Positions 35,183 to 44,265 of a DNA stretch of 64,000 nt are shown here, in pieces. A program made the position numbers and the translations under genes. Position 1 is the first letter of the stretch. Every line of letters begins with the position of its first letter. Source of the DNA: Nevskia soli DSM 19509 (lineage in GTDB: Bacteria > Pseudomonadota > Gammaproteobacteria > Nevskiales > Nevskiaceae); the NCBI RefSeq assembly GCF_000711955.1, contig NZ_JONR01000024.1, positions 1-64,000 of the forward strand. The letters are read 5' to 3'. The notes under the pieces were generated by a model. That model worked only from the letters and a program-made list of their open reading frames with translations. It searched no databases and was not told the DNA's origin.

Positions 35183-36088
35183 TCACAGCCCGGTGGAAGG
35201 CGCCCTCCCATCCAGAGCGTCGATGAGGCGGGCAGCCTGCGGAATTGGCCCATCATCACTGAATAAGGCGGCAAAATGATCGTCGCTCAGGAAGCTCAGG
35301 ATATGTTGAGCAGCACCGTCGACGTAGGCTATGTCGGCGATCAGGCGGACACCGTGACTGTAATCCGCATAGCGCCAGCCGTGTACCGTGCTGAGCGGCT
35401 GGATCGGCCGACCAGTCGGAAGATGCCAGCCATAAATGGCGACCCGGTCCTGCATTCGCCACAGGCGAGAAGTTAGAACCAGGTCTTTTTTGTCGCCCGC
35501 CGTTAGCGTACCCAGGGGAAGACCGTTCGCGGCCCGCTGCTCTCCCACCATCAGGTTGTGCTGCCAGTAGTAGGCCGTCGAACGCATGGCATCGCTGGCT
35601 GGCAAGGGCCGAGGCTGCAACTGTACCGGTGATTGCGCGTAAACCGCATCGACCATTTTGCGAGTCGGCAACAAGAAACCGAATCGCCTGGCAATGCTCA
35701 AGGCTGTTTCGAGGCGCATCGGCGCGAGGAAATAGTCGCTGTCGGACCCGATCGCCAGGTAATCTGGGGCGACGCAAATGACGACTCGGGCCTGCCCACG
35801 TTGCGCCGAACCTGAATCGAGCGTCACCGGGGTAAGTCGCCTCAGAAACCCTGGAATATTGCCGGCCACAAGCTGATCACGGATCGCAGCCTCCCGCAAA
35901 TCGTCGCTCAGTCCCTCGATTTTACGGGCGAACTGGCTACCGGACAGCGCCGAGGCCGATCGTGGGGGGATGGACGAACTTAGATTTTGGCCACAATCCC
36001 CTGTATTTGCCAAGGCCTTTACTGGAATCGCCACAACCGACGCCATGATCCACAACGCAACCGCCCATCGCAAGCTTCGCAGCTTCAT
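35183..36088 (-). CDS. Secreted protein of unknown function
   Basis: 301 residues from the ATG at 36088, with a signal peptide (LRSLRWAVALWIMASVVAIPVKALA) and an otherwise soluble body. No recognised enzyme motif. Segments such as RKIEGLSDDLREAAIRDQLVAGNIPGFLR at the start, a region on substrate-like loops (MRSTAYYWQHNLMVGEQR) and HGWRYADYSHGVRL are noteworthy. A longer frame to 36154 would put charged residues before the signal. It is divergent from the gene at 36314 across an FNR-type box. Confidence 0.6.
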   Translation of the reverse strand: MKLRSLRWAVALWIMASVVAIPVKALANTGDCGQNLSSSIPPRSASALSGSQFARKIEGLSDDLREAAIRDQLVAGNIPGFLRRLTPVTLDSGSAQRGQARVVICVAPDYLAIGSDSDYFLAPMRLETALSIARRFGFLLPTRKMVDAVYAQSPVQLQPRPLPASDAMRSTAYYWQHNLMVGEQRAANGLPLGTLTAGDKKDLVLTSRLWRMQDRVAIYGWHLPTGRPIQPLSTVHGWRYADYSHGVRLIADIAYVDGAAQHILSFLSDDHFAALFSDDGPIPQAARLIDALDGRAPSTGL

Positions 36089-36227
36089 ATTTTTCTCGCG
36101 CATCAAGTATGAATTGGTGCGCGAAATACCGCGCTTCATGCTTTGTATGGGCAATTATGCAGCTTTTCCACCTTTGTCCGATGAATGGTCGGCAGCTTGG
36201 GGCCCGTAGGTGCGGGCCCAATCGGAG

Positions 36228-36241
36228 TTGATCCATATCAA
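36228..36241 (+). promoter_or_regulatory. FNR-type box TTGATCCATATCAA (divergent promoter)
   Basis: A perfect TTGAT-N4-ATCAA. It lies about 79 bases before the plus-strand ATG at 36314 and about 146 bases before the minus-strand ATG at 36088, so it could serve either gene. Confidence 0.72.
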
Positions 36242-36313
36242 GGTATGGCCAAAACGCAATCCCTAGCATGCAGTCGAGGTATCAATCCAATCCATCGTCG
36301 TTTGGGGTCAGAG

Positions 36314-36766
36314 ATGAAGCCGCCGCCGTTCATGATCAAACAGTTTGCCACCCTTGCCGCCGTCATCGCGGCATCGCTTGTATCGAACGTCTCGGCTGAT
36401 GGCGGCGCATTGCCTCCTTTGCGCCACGTCGGGGATATCAGCTACCGCAACGGCGGGATCGGTGTCGACGAATCGCAGGCGTTGAAGGCCGAAGCCGAAA
36501 GGTACCCGCTGACTCTGGTCTTTGCTGCCCGCATCGGCAAGCGCGACGCCTATACCTCCGCCGTGAAGGTGACCATCGTCAAGGCCGATGGCTCTTCCAC
36601 GCTGGAGGTCAATTCCGAAGGGCCTTATCTCCTGGTTGATCTGCCAATCGGAAACTATCGGATAACTGCCATCAGCAATGGACGCAGCAAAAGCCAATCG
36701 GTGGCGATCTTGGCTGGATCCCGTAGACAAGTGGTTTTTGAATGGCCTGAAGAAAACCAGGAATAG
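36314..36766 (+). CDS. Small secreted carboxypeptidase-regulatory-like protein
   Basis: 150 residues. Signal peptide (FATLAAVIAASLVSNVSA), then HVGDISYRNGGIGVDES and a C-terminal beta-sandwich (VTIVKADGSSTLEV, LVDLPIGNYRITAIS) like peptidase-associated, carboxypeptidase-regulatory-type domains. Function unknown. A frameshifted relative lies at 58343. The ATG at 36314 has GGGG six bases upstream; 36332 is also possible. Confidence 0.65.
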   Translation: MKPPPFMIKQFATLAAVIAASLVSNVSADGGALPPLRHVGDISYRNGGIGVDESQALKAEAERYPLTLVFAARIGKRDAYTSAVKVTIVKADGSSTLEVNSEGPYLLVDLPIGNYRITAISNGRSKSQSVAILAGSRRQVVFEWPEENQE

Positions 36767-36781
36767 GACGCAACCGCGCGA

Positions 36782-37825
36782 ATGACTAACAAAGTATGTC
36801 TAGTAACTGGCGGCTCGGGGTTTCTTGGTATCAATCTATGCCGGTATCTCCTGGCGCGTGGCTATACGCTGCGCACCCTGGACATCGCTCCGTTCGAATA
36901 CCCCGAGAGAAACGTGGTGGAAGTCTTGCATGGGGACATACGCGATCGGTCGGCCGTCGATGCCGCGATGCGCGGCATCGACCTCGTCGTCCACGCCGCC
37001 GCCGCCTTGCCGCTGAGCAGTCCCGATGATATTTTCTCCACTGACGCCGATGGTACGCGCATCGTTCTTGAGAGTGCATTCCGCAACGGTGTATCGCGGG
37101 TGATTTTTACCTCGTCCACATCGGTCTATGGCATTCCGGATCACCATCCGCTGCATGAGGAGGACTCTCTGCACGGCGTCGGGCCATACGGCGAGGCCAA
37201 GATCGAGGCGGAACGCCACTGCCGCGAATTCCGTGCAGCAGGGCATTGCGTGACGGTGTTGCGCCCCAAGAGCTTCGTCGGGCCGGAGCGGCTGGGCGTA
37301 TTTGAATTGCTCTACGACTGGGCTGCCGCAGGCAGGAATTTCCCGGTGCTTGGATCAGGCGACAACCTCTACCAGTTGCTTGACGTGGAAGACCTCTGTG
37401 CGGTCATCCATCGCTGCGCCACTCTTGATGCCGATGTGGTGAACGACAGCTTCAATGTTGGTGCGAAGGATTTCTGCACCATGCGCGAGAACTTCCAGGC
37501 GGTACTCGACCGCGCGGGTCACGGCAAGCGTGTCATCGGCTTTCCCGCCCGTCCCGTCATTATCGCTCTGCGTCTGCTTGAGTCACTGCACTTGTCGCCG
37601 ATTTACCAGTGGATATACGCGACTGCGGCGCAAGAGAGCTTCGTATCCATCGAGCGATTGGAGCAGAAGCTTGGCTATGTGCCCCGCTATTCGAATCAAC
37701 AGGCGCTGCTGCGCAATTTTGATTGGTATCTGGAACACCGCGACGAATACCGCGGCAAAACAGGAGTCTCGCATCGGGTCCCGTGGAAACGGGGGGCGCT
37801 GAAACTGGCTGAGGTGTTCTTTTGA
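36782..37825 (+). CDS. NAD-dependent epimerase/dehydratase (extended SDR)
   Basis: 347 residues. Rossmann motif CLVTGGSGFLGINL, D64-type acidic region (LHGDIRD), catalytic Ser and YxxxK (FTSSTSVYG, YGEAKIEAE) and RPKSFVGPERLG. These belong to nucleotide-sugar epimerases and reductases that also serve lipid-linked sugars. First of a four-gene operon, overlapping the HAD-UbiA gene by four bases. Substrate unknown. Confidence 0.85.
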   Translation: MTNKVCLVTGGSGFLGINLCRYLLARGYTLRTLDIAPFEYPERNVVEVLHGDIRDRSAVDAAMRGIDLVVHAAAALPLSSPDDIFSTDADGTRIVLESAFRNGVSRVIFTSSTSVYGIPDHHPLHEEDSLHGVGPYGEAKIEAERHCREFRAAGHCVTVLRPKSFVGPERLGVFELLYDWAAAGRNFPVLGSGDNLYQLLDVEDLCAVIHRCATLDADVVNDSFNVGAKDFCTMRENFQAVLDRAGHGKRVIGFPARPVIIALRLLESLHLSPIYQWIYATAAQESFVSIERLEQKLGYVPRYSNQQALLRNFDWYLEHRDEYRGKTGVSHRVPWKRGALKLAEVFF

Positions 37826-39342
37826 TGATCGGCCAAAAGCTCATTCACGCCCTGCGCCTGGATGCGGATGATCCCCTTGATCCAGCTGCGCACGTTCCAG
37901 ATGCAAACACCTTGGCATCGGCTGCCGAAATGGTGCCTTTGGTGGTGGACCTCGATGGGACTCTGATCCAGTCGGATCTGCTATTCGAATCGGCCTTGGG
38001 GGCCGTCCGGCGCAAGCCTTTGAACCTGCTCCGGCTTCCCTATTGGCTGGGGCAGGGCGTCGCCGCTATGAAGCACCATCTGGCTGAAAAAAGTCGTCTT
38101 GACATCTCCACCCTGCCGTACCGCGGAGAATTGCTCGACTATCTCCGGCAGGAAAAGAGCCGGGGCAGGCATATCGTGCTCGCTACGGCTGCGGATCAAT
38201 TGCTCGCCAATGCTGTATCCCGGGAGTTGGGGGTATTCGACACAATATTCGCCAGCGACGGCGGGGATAATCTCAGTGGAGAGCGCAAACGGGACGTACT
38301 CGTGGCGGCCTTTGGAGCGCGGGGGTTCGACTACATCGGCAATTCCCGTCGAGACTTACCGATATGGGCCGTTGCACGCCATGCACTCGTCGCCGGATCG
38401 GATGAGGTGCTATGCGCACGCATCAAGAGCTCCACGCCGGTGGATCGAATATTCAGGCCCGCCGGGGGAGAATGGAGGGAATACCTGCGCGAATTGCGTC
38501 CACATCAGTGGTTGAAGAATTCCCTGGTGTTCCTGCCTCTGGCGGCGAGCCATCGACTATTTGACCCCGTCTTGCTGTTCCATGCCTTCCTTGCCTTCCT
38601 TGCCTTCACCCTTTGTGCGTCCAGCGTATATCTGCTCAATGACCTGTTAGATCTGCCGGCCGACCGGCACCACCCTCACAAGCGATTTCGACCGCTGGCC
38701 TCGGGCAGCGTGGGGATTCGTGGCGCCTGCGGTCTATTGGCGGCGCTGTTGCTGGCAGCCGCACTGGTCGGTGCTGCTTTACAAGCTGAGTTTCTGATGG
38801 TGCTGGGATTCTACTTTGCTACCACGCTCGCCTATTCCTTCGGGCTCAAGGACTACGCTGTGCTGGACGTTCTGATCCTGGCGGGGGGCTATGCCGCTCG
38901 AGTTGCGGCTGGATCCGCGGCTGCGGGCATCTCCTTGTCGTCCTGGCTTCTGGCGTTTTGCATATTCCTGTTCTTCAGCCTGGCATTGCTCAAACGCTTT
39001 GCCGAACTGGTCGCGCAAAGGGAGGTTAGCGGCTCCAAGGCCCATGCGCGAGGCTATGTGCTGAATGACGCCGGCGTGATCGCCGCACAGGGCATCGCCA
39101 GCGGGTACCTCTCCGTGCTGGTGCTGGCGCTTTACACCAACACCACAATGGTGCAGAGCCTGCATGGGCGATATTGGCTTTTTTGGGTGAACTGCCTCCT
39201 GCTCCTGTACTGGATCAGCTATATGTGGTTGATGGCCGACCGCGGCCATGTCGAAGATGATCCGGTTGTATTCGCACTGAAGAATCCCGTCAGCCGGGCT
39301 CTTCTCACGGTCATGGCGCTCGTGGGATTGGCCGCGACGTGA
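37822..39342 (+). CDS. HAD phosphatase fused to a UbiA-family prenyltransferase
   Basis: 506 residues. An N-terminal HAD domain (PLVVDLDGTLIQSD, IVLATAADQLLAN, FDYIGNSRRDLPIW), then a UbiA domain with the first Asp-rich motif NDLLDLPADRHHP and SFGLKDYAVLDVLILAGGYAARVAAG, and about eight membrane helices. UbiA proteins of this shape resemble decaprenyl-phosphate phosphoribose synthases, which join a prenyl phosphate to a phosphoribosyl group, after which a phosphatase removes phosphate. The fused HAD domain would suit that step. This is inferred from family knowledge. Confidence 0.85.
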   Translation: MMIGQKLIHALRLDADDPLDPAAHVPDANTLASAAEMVPLVVDLDGTLIQSDLLFESALGAVRRKPLNLLRLPYWLGQGVAAMKHHLAEKSRLDISTLPYRGELLDYLRQEKSRGRHIVLATAADQLLANAVSRELGVFDTIFASDGGDNLSGERKRDVLVAAFGARGFDYIGNSRRDLPIWAVARHALVAGSDEVLCARIKSSTPVDRIFRPAGGEWREYLRELRPHQWLKNSLVFLPLAASHRLFDPVLLFHAFLAFLAFTLCASSVYLLNDLLDLPADRHHPHKRFRPLASGSVGIRGACGLLAALLLAAALVGAALQAEFLMVLGFYFATTLAYSFGLKDYAVLDVLILAGGYAARVAAGSAAAGISLSSWLLAFCIFLFFSLALLKRFAELVAQREVSGSKAHARGYVLNDAGVIAAQGIASGYLSVLVLALYTNTTMVQSLHGRYWLFWVNCLLLLYWISYMWLMADRGHVEDDPVVFALKNPVSRALLTVMALVGLAAT

Positions 39343-41057
39343 ATCCGGCAGCCTCGCGCGTTTGCGCTGTACTGCTGTGCTTGCTGATGCTTGGTGCAAC
39401 GGACGAGCAGCATGCGATGCCGCGGCTTGGTCCGGAGACCATTGTCGATTTGCAGCCCTTCCGGACAGTCACGTCTTTGGATATCGAAATGGGCGGTCGC
39501 AGCGGGCGGGCCACCCTGATAGACCTCAACCCGGCAATCGGCGCCTGGTACCTCCTGCAGCTGCAATGGCCTGGTTCCGTTCAGTCCTACCACCTGGAGA
39601 GTGCCAGACATGGCGCGCAACAGTTGCGCCTCGATCGGCAGGGCCTGCTTCTTTCCGACGGCGGAGGGACCACCGGCTGCCCGCTCTGGGCAGGCGGTCC
39701 GGGCGGATTGCTGGAACAGGCGCAGCGCTCCGCTCTGCCATACGCACCGCTGTGTGATGGGCGCTTGTATTTACGCAACGCTGTGGCAGGTACCTACACC
39801 CGCCTGGAGCGGGTAACCAATTTCCTGCGGGACCGCGTCTGGGGCGGAGACCGGATAGTCAGCTTCGTCCGGGATCAGTTTTATCAGGATGCGTTTCTTG
39901 AACAAGCCAGGCCCGCGCCATCGCGGTTTCCACCCAGCGATCCCCCGGTATCGTCCTCGCCACAATCAGCACGTCTCGTCGCCAGTGGCGCGGTGGCCAT
40001 TCTGCCCTCAGATATAGAGGTCGACCTGGGTGAAGCCGCCAACAGTATGTTGCTTGGGCAATGGTATCCCGTCCACGATTCACCCGGCATCTACTTGAGC
40101 GCGGTGCAACCGCAAGTTGTGGATGCGGCGGTAGCCGCGCGTCTGCGTAGTCGCGTCGTCAATCTCGATGCCGTCGAAGCGGTGGCTCTGGACTACCTCG
40201 TTGCCTTCGATCTGAGCCAGTTCGAACTCGGTTTTGCGCTTGGCACGGATCATCCGCGTCTTGGATGGTCCGAACGCGTTCTCGATGAAATGCGCGTCCC
40301 GAATCTGGCAGGACCTGATGGTATCGATAGCGCTACGCCGCTGGCGCGGACCGGCATGGTCAGTCCTGCGTTCACCCCCTTGGTAGCGGCCACCTTCGCT
40401 GGCGGTTTCAAGCGCGAGCACGGCGCCTTTCACTATGGCGATCTCGCCTACAGGAATCGCGGTTCGCACTATGGCTTCATCGAGGAGGGCGTTGTATTCA
40501 GCACTCTGCAACCCGGACTTTCCACCCTCTATGTACTTGCCGACGGTACGATCGGCATGAAGACCTGGAGCCACGACGACGATGCCATGTTGCCCCGCAT
40601 CCGATACGCACGGCAAAACGGCGTGGCGCTGATCGACCAAGACCCCGTCAGCGCCAGCCCACAATCTGGTCCGCTGATCACGCAGTGGGGGCCTGGCAAC
40701 TGGTCGGGCTCCAAGGATGAGCAATTCCGCACGCTGCGGGCGGGCGCCTGTCTGAGCGAGACGTCGACAAGGCGGTTCCTCATTTACGGATATTTTTCCG
40801 CCGCCACGCCTCGCGCCATGGCCCGAGTATTCCAGGCGTACGGCTGCCGTTACGCCATGCACCTCGACATGAACGCTCTGGAACACACCTATCTGGCACT
40901 CTACACTCGAACCGCCGGACGGTTGCTTGTTCAACATCTGGTCCGGGGCATGGACGAAGTCGACAAAAAAGGTGGCGATCAAATCGCGCCGAGGTTTCTG
41001 GGCTTCCCGGACGACCGGGATTTCTTCTATCTGTTGCGAAGGAGAGATGCGTCATGA
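39339..41057 (+). CDS. Large secreted protein of unknown function (phosphodiester-glycosidase-like region)
   Basis: 572 residues, with a short hydrophobic N-terminus (VCAVLLCLLMLG). The C-terminal half has FAGGFKREHGAFHYGD, a tandem YVLADGTIGMKTW segment and GCRYAMHLDMNALEHTYLALY, a layout that recalls phosphodiester glycosidase (NAGPA) proteins, in which a GGF and an LDGGGS-like region occur. The key residues are not clearly matched, so this remains a suggestion. It overlaps both neighbours (ATGA at 39339 and at 41054). Confidence 0.5.
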   Translation: MNPAASRVCAVLLCLLMLGATDEQHAMPRLGPETIVDLQPFRTVTSLDIEMGGRSGRATLIDLNPAIGAWYLLQLQWPGSVQSYHLESARHGAQQLRLDRQGLLLSDGGGTTGCPLWAGGPGGLLEQAQRSALPYAPLCDGRLYLRNAVAGTYTRLERVTNFLRDRVWGGDRIVSFVRDQFYQDAFLEQARPAPSRFPPSDPPVSSSPQSARLVASGAVAILPSDIEVDLGEAANSMLLGQWYPVHDSPGIYLSAVQPQVVDAAVAARLRSRVVNLDAVEAVALDYLVAFDLSQFELGFALGTDHPRLGWSERVLDEMRVPNLAGPDGIDSATPLARTGMVSPAFTPLVAATFAGGFKREHGAFHYGDLAYRNRGSHYGFIEEGVVFSTLQPGLSTLYVLADGTIGMKTWSHDDDAMLPRIRYARQNGVALIDQDPVSASPQSGPLITQWGPGNWSGSKDEQFRTLRAGACLSETSTRRFLIYGYFSAATPRAMARVFQAYGCRYAMHLDMNALEHTYLALYTRTAGRLLVQHLVRGMDEVDKKGGDQIAPRFLGFPDDRDFFYLLRRRDAS

Positions 41058-42058
41058 AACAAGGGACATTCGGACTCATCGTGTCGCTCTTGGCGATGAG
41101 TGCCATGGCAGGCGGCGCGCCCTCCGCGCCGTTCGCGCGGCAAAACGAGATGCTGTTCCAATTGTTGCAGCAGGACCAGGGATTGAGCCAGGACCAGGTC
41201 GATACCATACGCTCGATTTTCGAGCGTTCCGGGTTTATCGGGCAGGGCAATCCTGCCATCACCGAACATCCCGATACTCCGCAAGGTTGTCAATCCAAGC
41301 TAAAGGAGCAGTCGATTTCCTATGCCAATCCGCAGTTCGAGCAGATCTGCCATGCCAAATACATGGCACCGCTCTACGACCCAAAAACACAGAAACCGGA
41401 GGAGGCGCGGGCCTGCATCGACCAGTTTGAGTTTCCCGATGTCCCCTGTACCTATCCGGTGGTATGGGTACGCGCGCACGAGGCTGCAGAAATCTGCGCT
41501 GCGGAAGGCAAGCGCCTATGCGATGCTCACGAGTGGGAAGGTGCCTGCGCCGGCAGTTTGCAGCCTCCGGACTATCGATTCGACTTGGCCAAAGGGGTCA
41601 GTCCTGAGGAGGGCATACACCGCATGCGCGCTGCCCATAACAGCGCACATGCTGCCGACAAGAGTTGGAGCTACGGTCCCGCCTACCGTTCCGGCATTTG
41701 CGGCACCGCCAGCCACAAGACTCCGGGCTGTCCCGGCGGTGGCTGGAGCAAGTGTGGCTCCAATACTTATCCGGCGGGCGATTTCCCGGCCTGCCACAGC
41801 CCGCTAGGGGTCTACGATCTCAACGGCAACGCGGCGGAGCACATGAATCTACCGCTGAATCCATCGCAGATGTCCAGCAGGGGCAGCAAGCAATTGGGCT
41901 ATACCGAGATGAAGGGGAGTTGGTTTATTTTCGACACTTACCGCGCTCACGAAGACTGGTGCCGCTGGCGCGCGCCTTTCTGGCATGGCACGCGGGTCAT
42001 GGACGCTGACAGCCATGCCAACTATCACCTGGGCTTTCGATGCTGCAAGGATCCATGA
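41054..42058 (+). CDS. Secreted SUMF1/FGE-type protein
   Basis: 334 residues. Signal peptide (FGLIVSLLAMSAMAGG), then a formylglycine-generating-enzyme fold: RLCDAHEWEGACAG (the family's conserved E-W-E), DLNGNAAEHM (family: GNVWEW) and the C-terminal end HLGFRCCKD. FGE enzymes oxidise a substrate cysteine to formylglycine; many bacterial relatives have other or unknown roles. The Cys-rich surface (CHAKY, CTYP, CRWRAP) suggests disulfides or metal binding. Last gene of the operon. Confidence 0.78.
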   Translation: MKQGTFGLIVSLLAMSAMAGGAPSAPFARQNEMLFQLLQQDQGLSQDQVDTIRSIFERSGFIGQGNPAITEHPDTPQGCQSKLKEQSISYANPQFEQICHAKYMAPLYDPKTQKPEEARACIDQFEFPDVPCTYPVVWVRAHEAAEICAAEGKRLCDAHEWEGACAGSLQPPDYRFDLAKGVSPEEGIHRMRAAHNSAHAADKSWSYGPAYRSGICGTASHKTPGCPGGGWSKCGSNTYPAGDFPACHSPLGVYDLNGNAAEHMNLPLNPSQMSSRGSKQLGYTEMKGSWFIFDTYRAHEDWCRWRAPFWHGTRVMDADSHANYHLGFRCCKDP

Positions 42059-42243
42059 CGCGGTGCGATTAATTTAACCCTTTGGGACGTCAGAGGTGCA
42101 TTCGCTTAATGCGGCTGATGTTGCATGGATGCAAGCGATCGTTTTTGCCACGGGGCGCGCCCTAATTGATAGGCTCCGTTTTTACTTCGAGCGGATCTCA
42201 TTGATGCCGGAGTCGCACGCACTGATGACGACTTTTCGGCAGA

Positions 42244-42942
42244 TTACTCGCTGAGCGCCGCCTTGTGTGCTATTGAAACGGTTCCAAACGGAATCACTTC
42301 AATATGATTTTCCACCGACGTGACGCCGGGTACACCCCAAGCCGCATTCTCCGCCGCCACTTGCTGATTGAGCGTTCGTACATGGCCGCGAAGGATTACT
42401 GTGCCGGTACCCCTCGTTTCCACGTGGATCTCGGAGCTGTCGAGGTCGGCGGCGCGTTCGAAGGCTGCCACCAGTCGAGCTTTCACGTTTTCGACGCTGA
42501 CTACCGGACGAAGGGCGATATTGTTGATGACGTTGCGCACGCCGCCGAGTCGGCGAACATCGGCTTCCGCCTCGCGCCGCTGGAAGTTCCAGGTGACTTC
42601 TCCTGAAAGGGTCAGGATGCCGTGTTCAACGGTCACTTGCACGGCGTCTTTGGGCAGGTGGAGGTCCCAGGCCAGGATACGAAGAGCGCGGGATGCAATT
42701 TCGTCGTCGGCCACCTTCTTTTCCTGCGGCAACCTGACGTCGAGTTCCTGTGCCACCGCTTTCACGCCGCGGACCCGGCGAACCGCTTTTTCCACGCTGT
42801 GTTTTGCCAGCGCACTCTGTACATGCCCACTTAAAGTGACCACACCAGCCGCAACACTGACCCCAACGTGCGCGGGATCGATGCCGGGCACCGATTCCAG
42901 TTCCTGAATGATGTTTTGGCGCAATGTCAGATCGTTAAGCAT
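42244..42942 (-). CDS. Protein with three BON domains
   Basis: 232 residues. Three tandem BON repeats (GVSVAAGVVTLSGHVQS, VTVEHGILTLSGEVTW, TVILRGHVRTLNQQ), each followed by a VxxVxGV or GGVRNV turn. BON domains bind phospholipid or osmotically active envelope surfaces; many are periplasmic or cytoplasmic stress proteins. No signal peptide from the ATG at 42942; a longer frame to 43035 overlaps the FNR box. Expression from the FNR-type box at 43001 fits a stress role. Confidence 0.82.
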   Translation of the reverse strand: MLNDLTLRQNIIQELESVPGIDPAHVGVSVAAGVVTLSGHVQSALAKHSVEKAVRRVRGVKAVAQELDVRLPQEKKVADDEIASRALRILAWDLHLPKDAVQVTVEHGILTLSGEVTWNFQRREAEADVRRLGGVRNVINNIALRPVVSVENVKARLVAAFERAADLDSSEIHVETRGTGTVILRGHVRTLNQQVAAENAAWGVPGVTSVENHIEVIPFGTVSIAHKAALSE

Positions 42943-43000
42943 TTGGAAAGGCCTCGTACATTTGGAAGCATCAGCTTGAGGGTATATCGACGCGGCGGCA

Positions 43001-43014
43001 TTGATCTGAGTCAA
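43001..43014 (-). promoter_or_regulatory. FNR-type box TTGATCTGAGTCAA
   Basis: One mismatch from the palindrome (GTCAA), centred about 65 bases upstream of the BON-protein ATG at 42942. Confidence 0.65.
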
Positions 43015-43100
43015 AGCTGGCTTTGGGCCGGACATGACGCCATCCGAGGCCCGCTACGGCCGGCGCTGGCACCTTACGGGTCACGCCTTTCAGTACCGTG

Positions 43101-43985
43101 TCAACGAACGATAAATACCGGCAATTCGCCATGGCTCAAAGCGGATTGCGTGCAGCCGCCAAACAGAAGTTCCCGCATCGGCCCGCGGCTGAAGCCTCCC
43201 ATCACCAGCAAATCGGCATGGCTATTGAGCGCAGCGGCCCATAGCGTATCCATGGTAGTGTGGCCTCGTGTAGCCGCAGCAACCTCGGTGGCATGCACGC
43301 CGTGCCAAGCCAGATGTTTCAGCACGCCGTTTACAGAAGCTCGCAAATTGTCGTTGTCGCCTTCATCGGCGGTCACTACGATTACCCGCTTGGCATGCCG
43401 CAGCAGTGGCATGGCGGCCCTCACGGCACGAGCGGACTCCGCAGTGTCTTTCCAGCAAATCGCCACTGTTTCAAGGAGTTTGCTGGACGAATATCCGGGC
43501 ACGATCAAAATTGGTTGCCCACTTTCGATGAGAATCCGCTCGATAAGCTCGCGGGGGATTCCGCTCGCTTCCGAAGGGCGTCCCAATACCACGAGGTCGT
43601 GGTGGCGCGCCAGGAAGCACAGATTGTCCACCGGCTTGCCACTGTCCTGCAGCATGCTGGCGGATACGCTATCGCATGGCGTGGAGACATCGGTGGGAAT
43701 GGTATTGGCCGACAGGAAATCCGAGAAGTGACGAAGGGCCGAGGCGGCGTGCGCTTCGCCGCGCTCGGTAAGCCGATCCATTGCGTTGCGTAACGCGGGG
43801 CCTATCAGGTAAGACACAGGAGCAATCGATGCAGCAGCTTCGCCCGCGTCCATGAAATTGTGGTGACACTCGATGTGGCTGCCGAACTGCCTGGCGATGG
43901 TCAGGGAGGTATCCAGTACAACCTCATCGATATCGCCGCCGCTCAGCGGCGCAAGAATGGTCTTGATCATGTTCGAGTGGCTCAT
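43101..43985 (-). CDS. Universal stress protein with two Usp domains
   Basis: 294 residues, two tandem UspA-type domains. The first begins MIKTILAPLSGGD; both have the ATP-binding tail motif (VVLGRPSEASGIPRELIERIL and LLVMGGFSRGPMRELLFGG, following the G-x2-G-x9-G type). Such proteins bind ATP and help survival under energy or oxygen limitation. The ATG at 43985 lies about 50 bases after the FNR-type box at 44029. There is a ribosome-site-like GGAGG in a hairpin loop further upstream. Confidence 0.88.
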   Translation of the reverse strand: MSHSNMIKTILAPLSGGDIDEVVLDTSLTIARQFGSHIECHHNFMDAGEAAASIAPVSYLIGPALRNAMDRLTERGEAHAASALRHFSDFLSANTIPTDVSTPCDSVSASMLQDSGKPVDNLCFLARHHDLVVLGRPSEASGIPRELIERILIESGQPILIVPGYSSSKLLETVAICWKDTAESARAVRAAMPLLRHAKRVIVVTADEGDNDNLRASVNGVLKHLAWHGVHATEVAAATRGHTTMDTLWAAALNSHADLLVMGGFSRGPMRELLFGGCTQSALSHGELPVFIVR

Positions 43986-44000
43986 TTTTAGACGTAACCA

Positions 44001-44023
44001 AGTTCACTCCTCCTTGGTGAACT
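44001..44023 (-). promoter_or_regulatory. 7-bp hairpin with a GGAGG loop in the USP leader
   Basis: AGTTCAC and GTGAACT form a 7-bp stem around a 9-nt loop. Read on the minus strand, the loop is CAAGGAGGA. It lies between the FNR box and the USP start at 43985, but the GGAGG is over 20 bases from the ATG, too far to act as its ribosome site. Purpose unclear. Confidence 0.35.
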
Positions 44024-44028
44024 GTGCC

Positions 44029-44042
44029 TTGACATGGATCAA
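44029..44042 (-). promoter_or_regulatory. FNR-type box TTGACATGGATCAA
   Basis: Near-perfect FNR-type palindrome (first half TTGAC), centred about 50 bases before the USP ATG at 43985. Confidence 0.65.
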
Positions 44043-44188
44043 TTTGCCTATGGCACGTGGAAATGCCGTTCATTCGTCGCGATCGCCTGCCTTTATGAAA
44101 ACCGGAGCTGTCGACCATACCGAATGGATGATCCGGCAGGGGCCCGAGGACCCCTTGGCTGATTCCTCACGAAAAGGCTATGCACTTA

Positions 44189-44202
44189 TTGATCTGAATC
44201 AA
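44189..44202 (+). promoter_or_regulatory. FNR-type box TTGATCTGAATCAA
   Basis: Perfect TTGAT-N4-ATCAA, centred about 70 bases before the ATG at 44266 on the plus strand; about 160 bases from the divergent USP box. Confidence 0.75.
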
Positions 44203-44265
44203 TCACAGACACCGGTATTTAGTGGATTCTTCTTTTGTACTATTGTCCATTCTGGAATTCCGCTC

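Noticed and set aside
43924..44118. Minus-strand 64-codon frame spanning the USP leader
   Set aside because: It overlaps the USP start in another frame and includes the FNR box; no support beyond an open frame.
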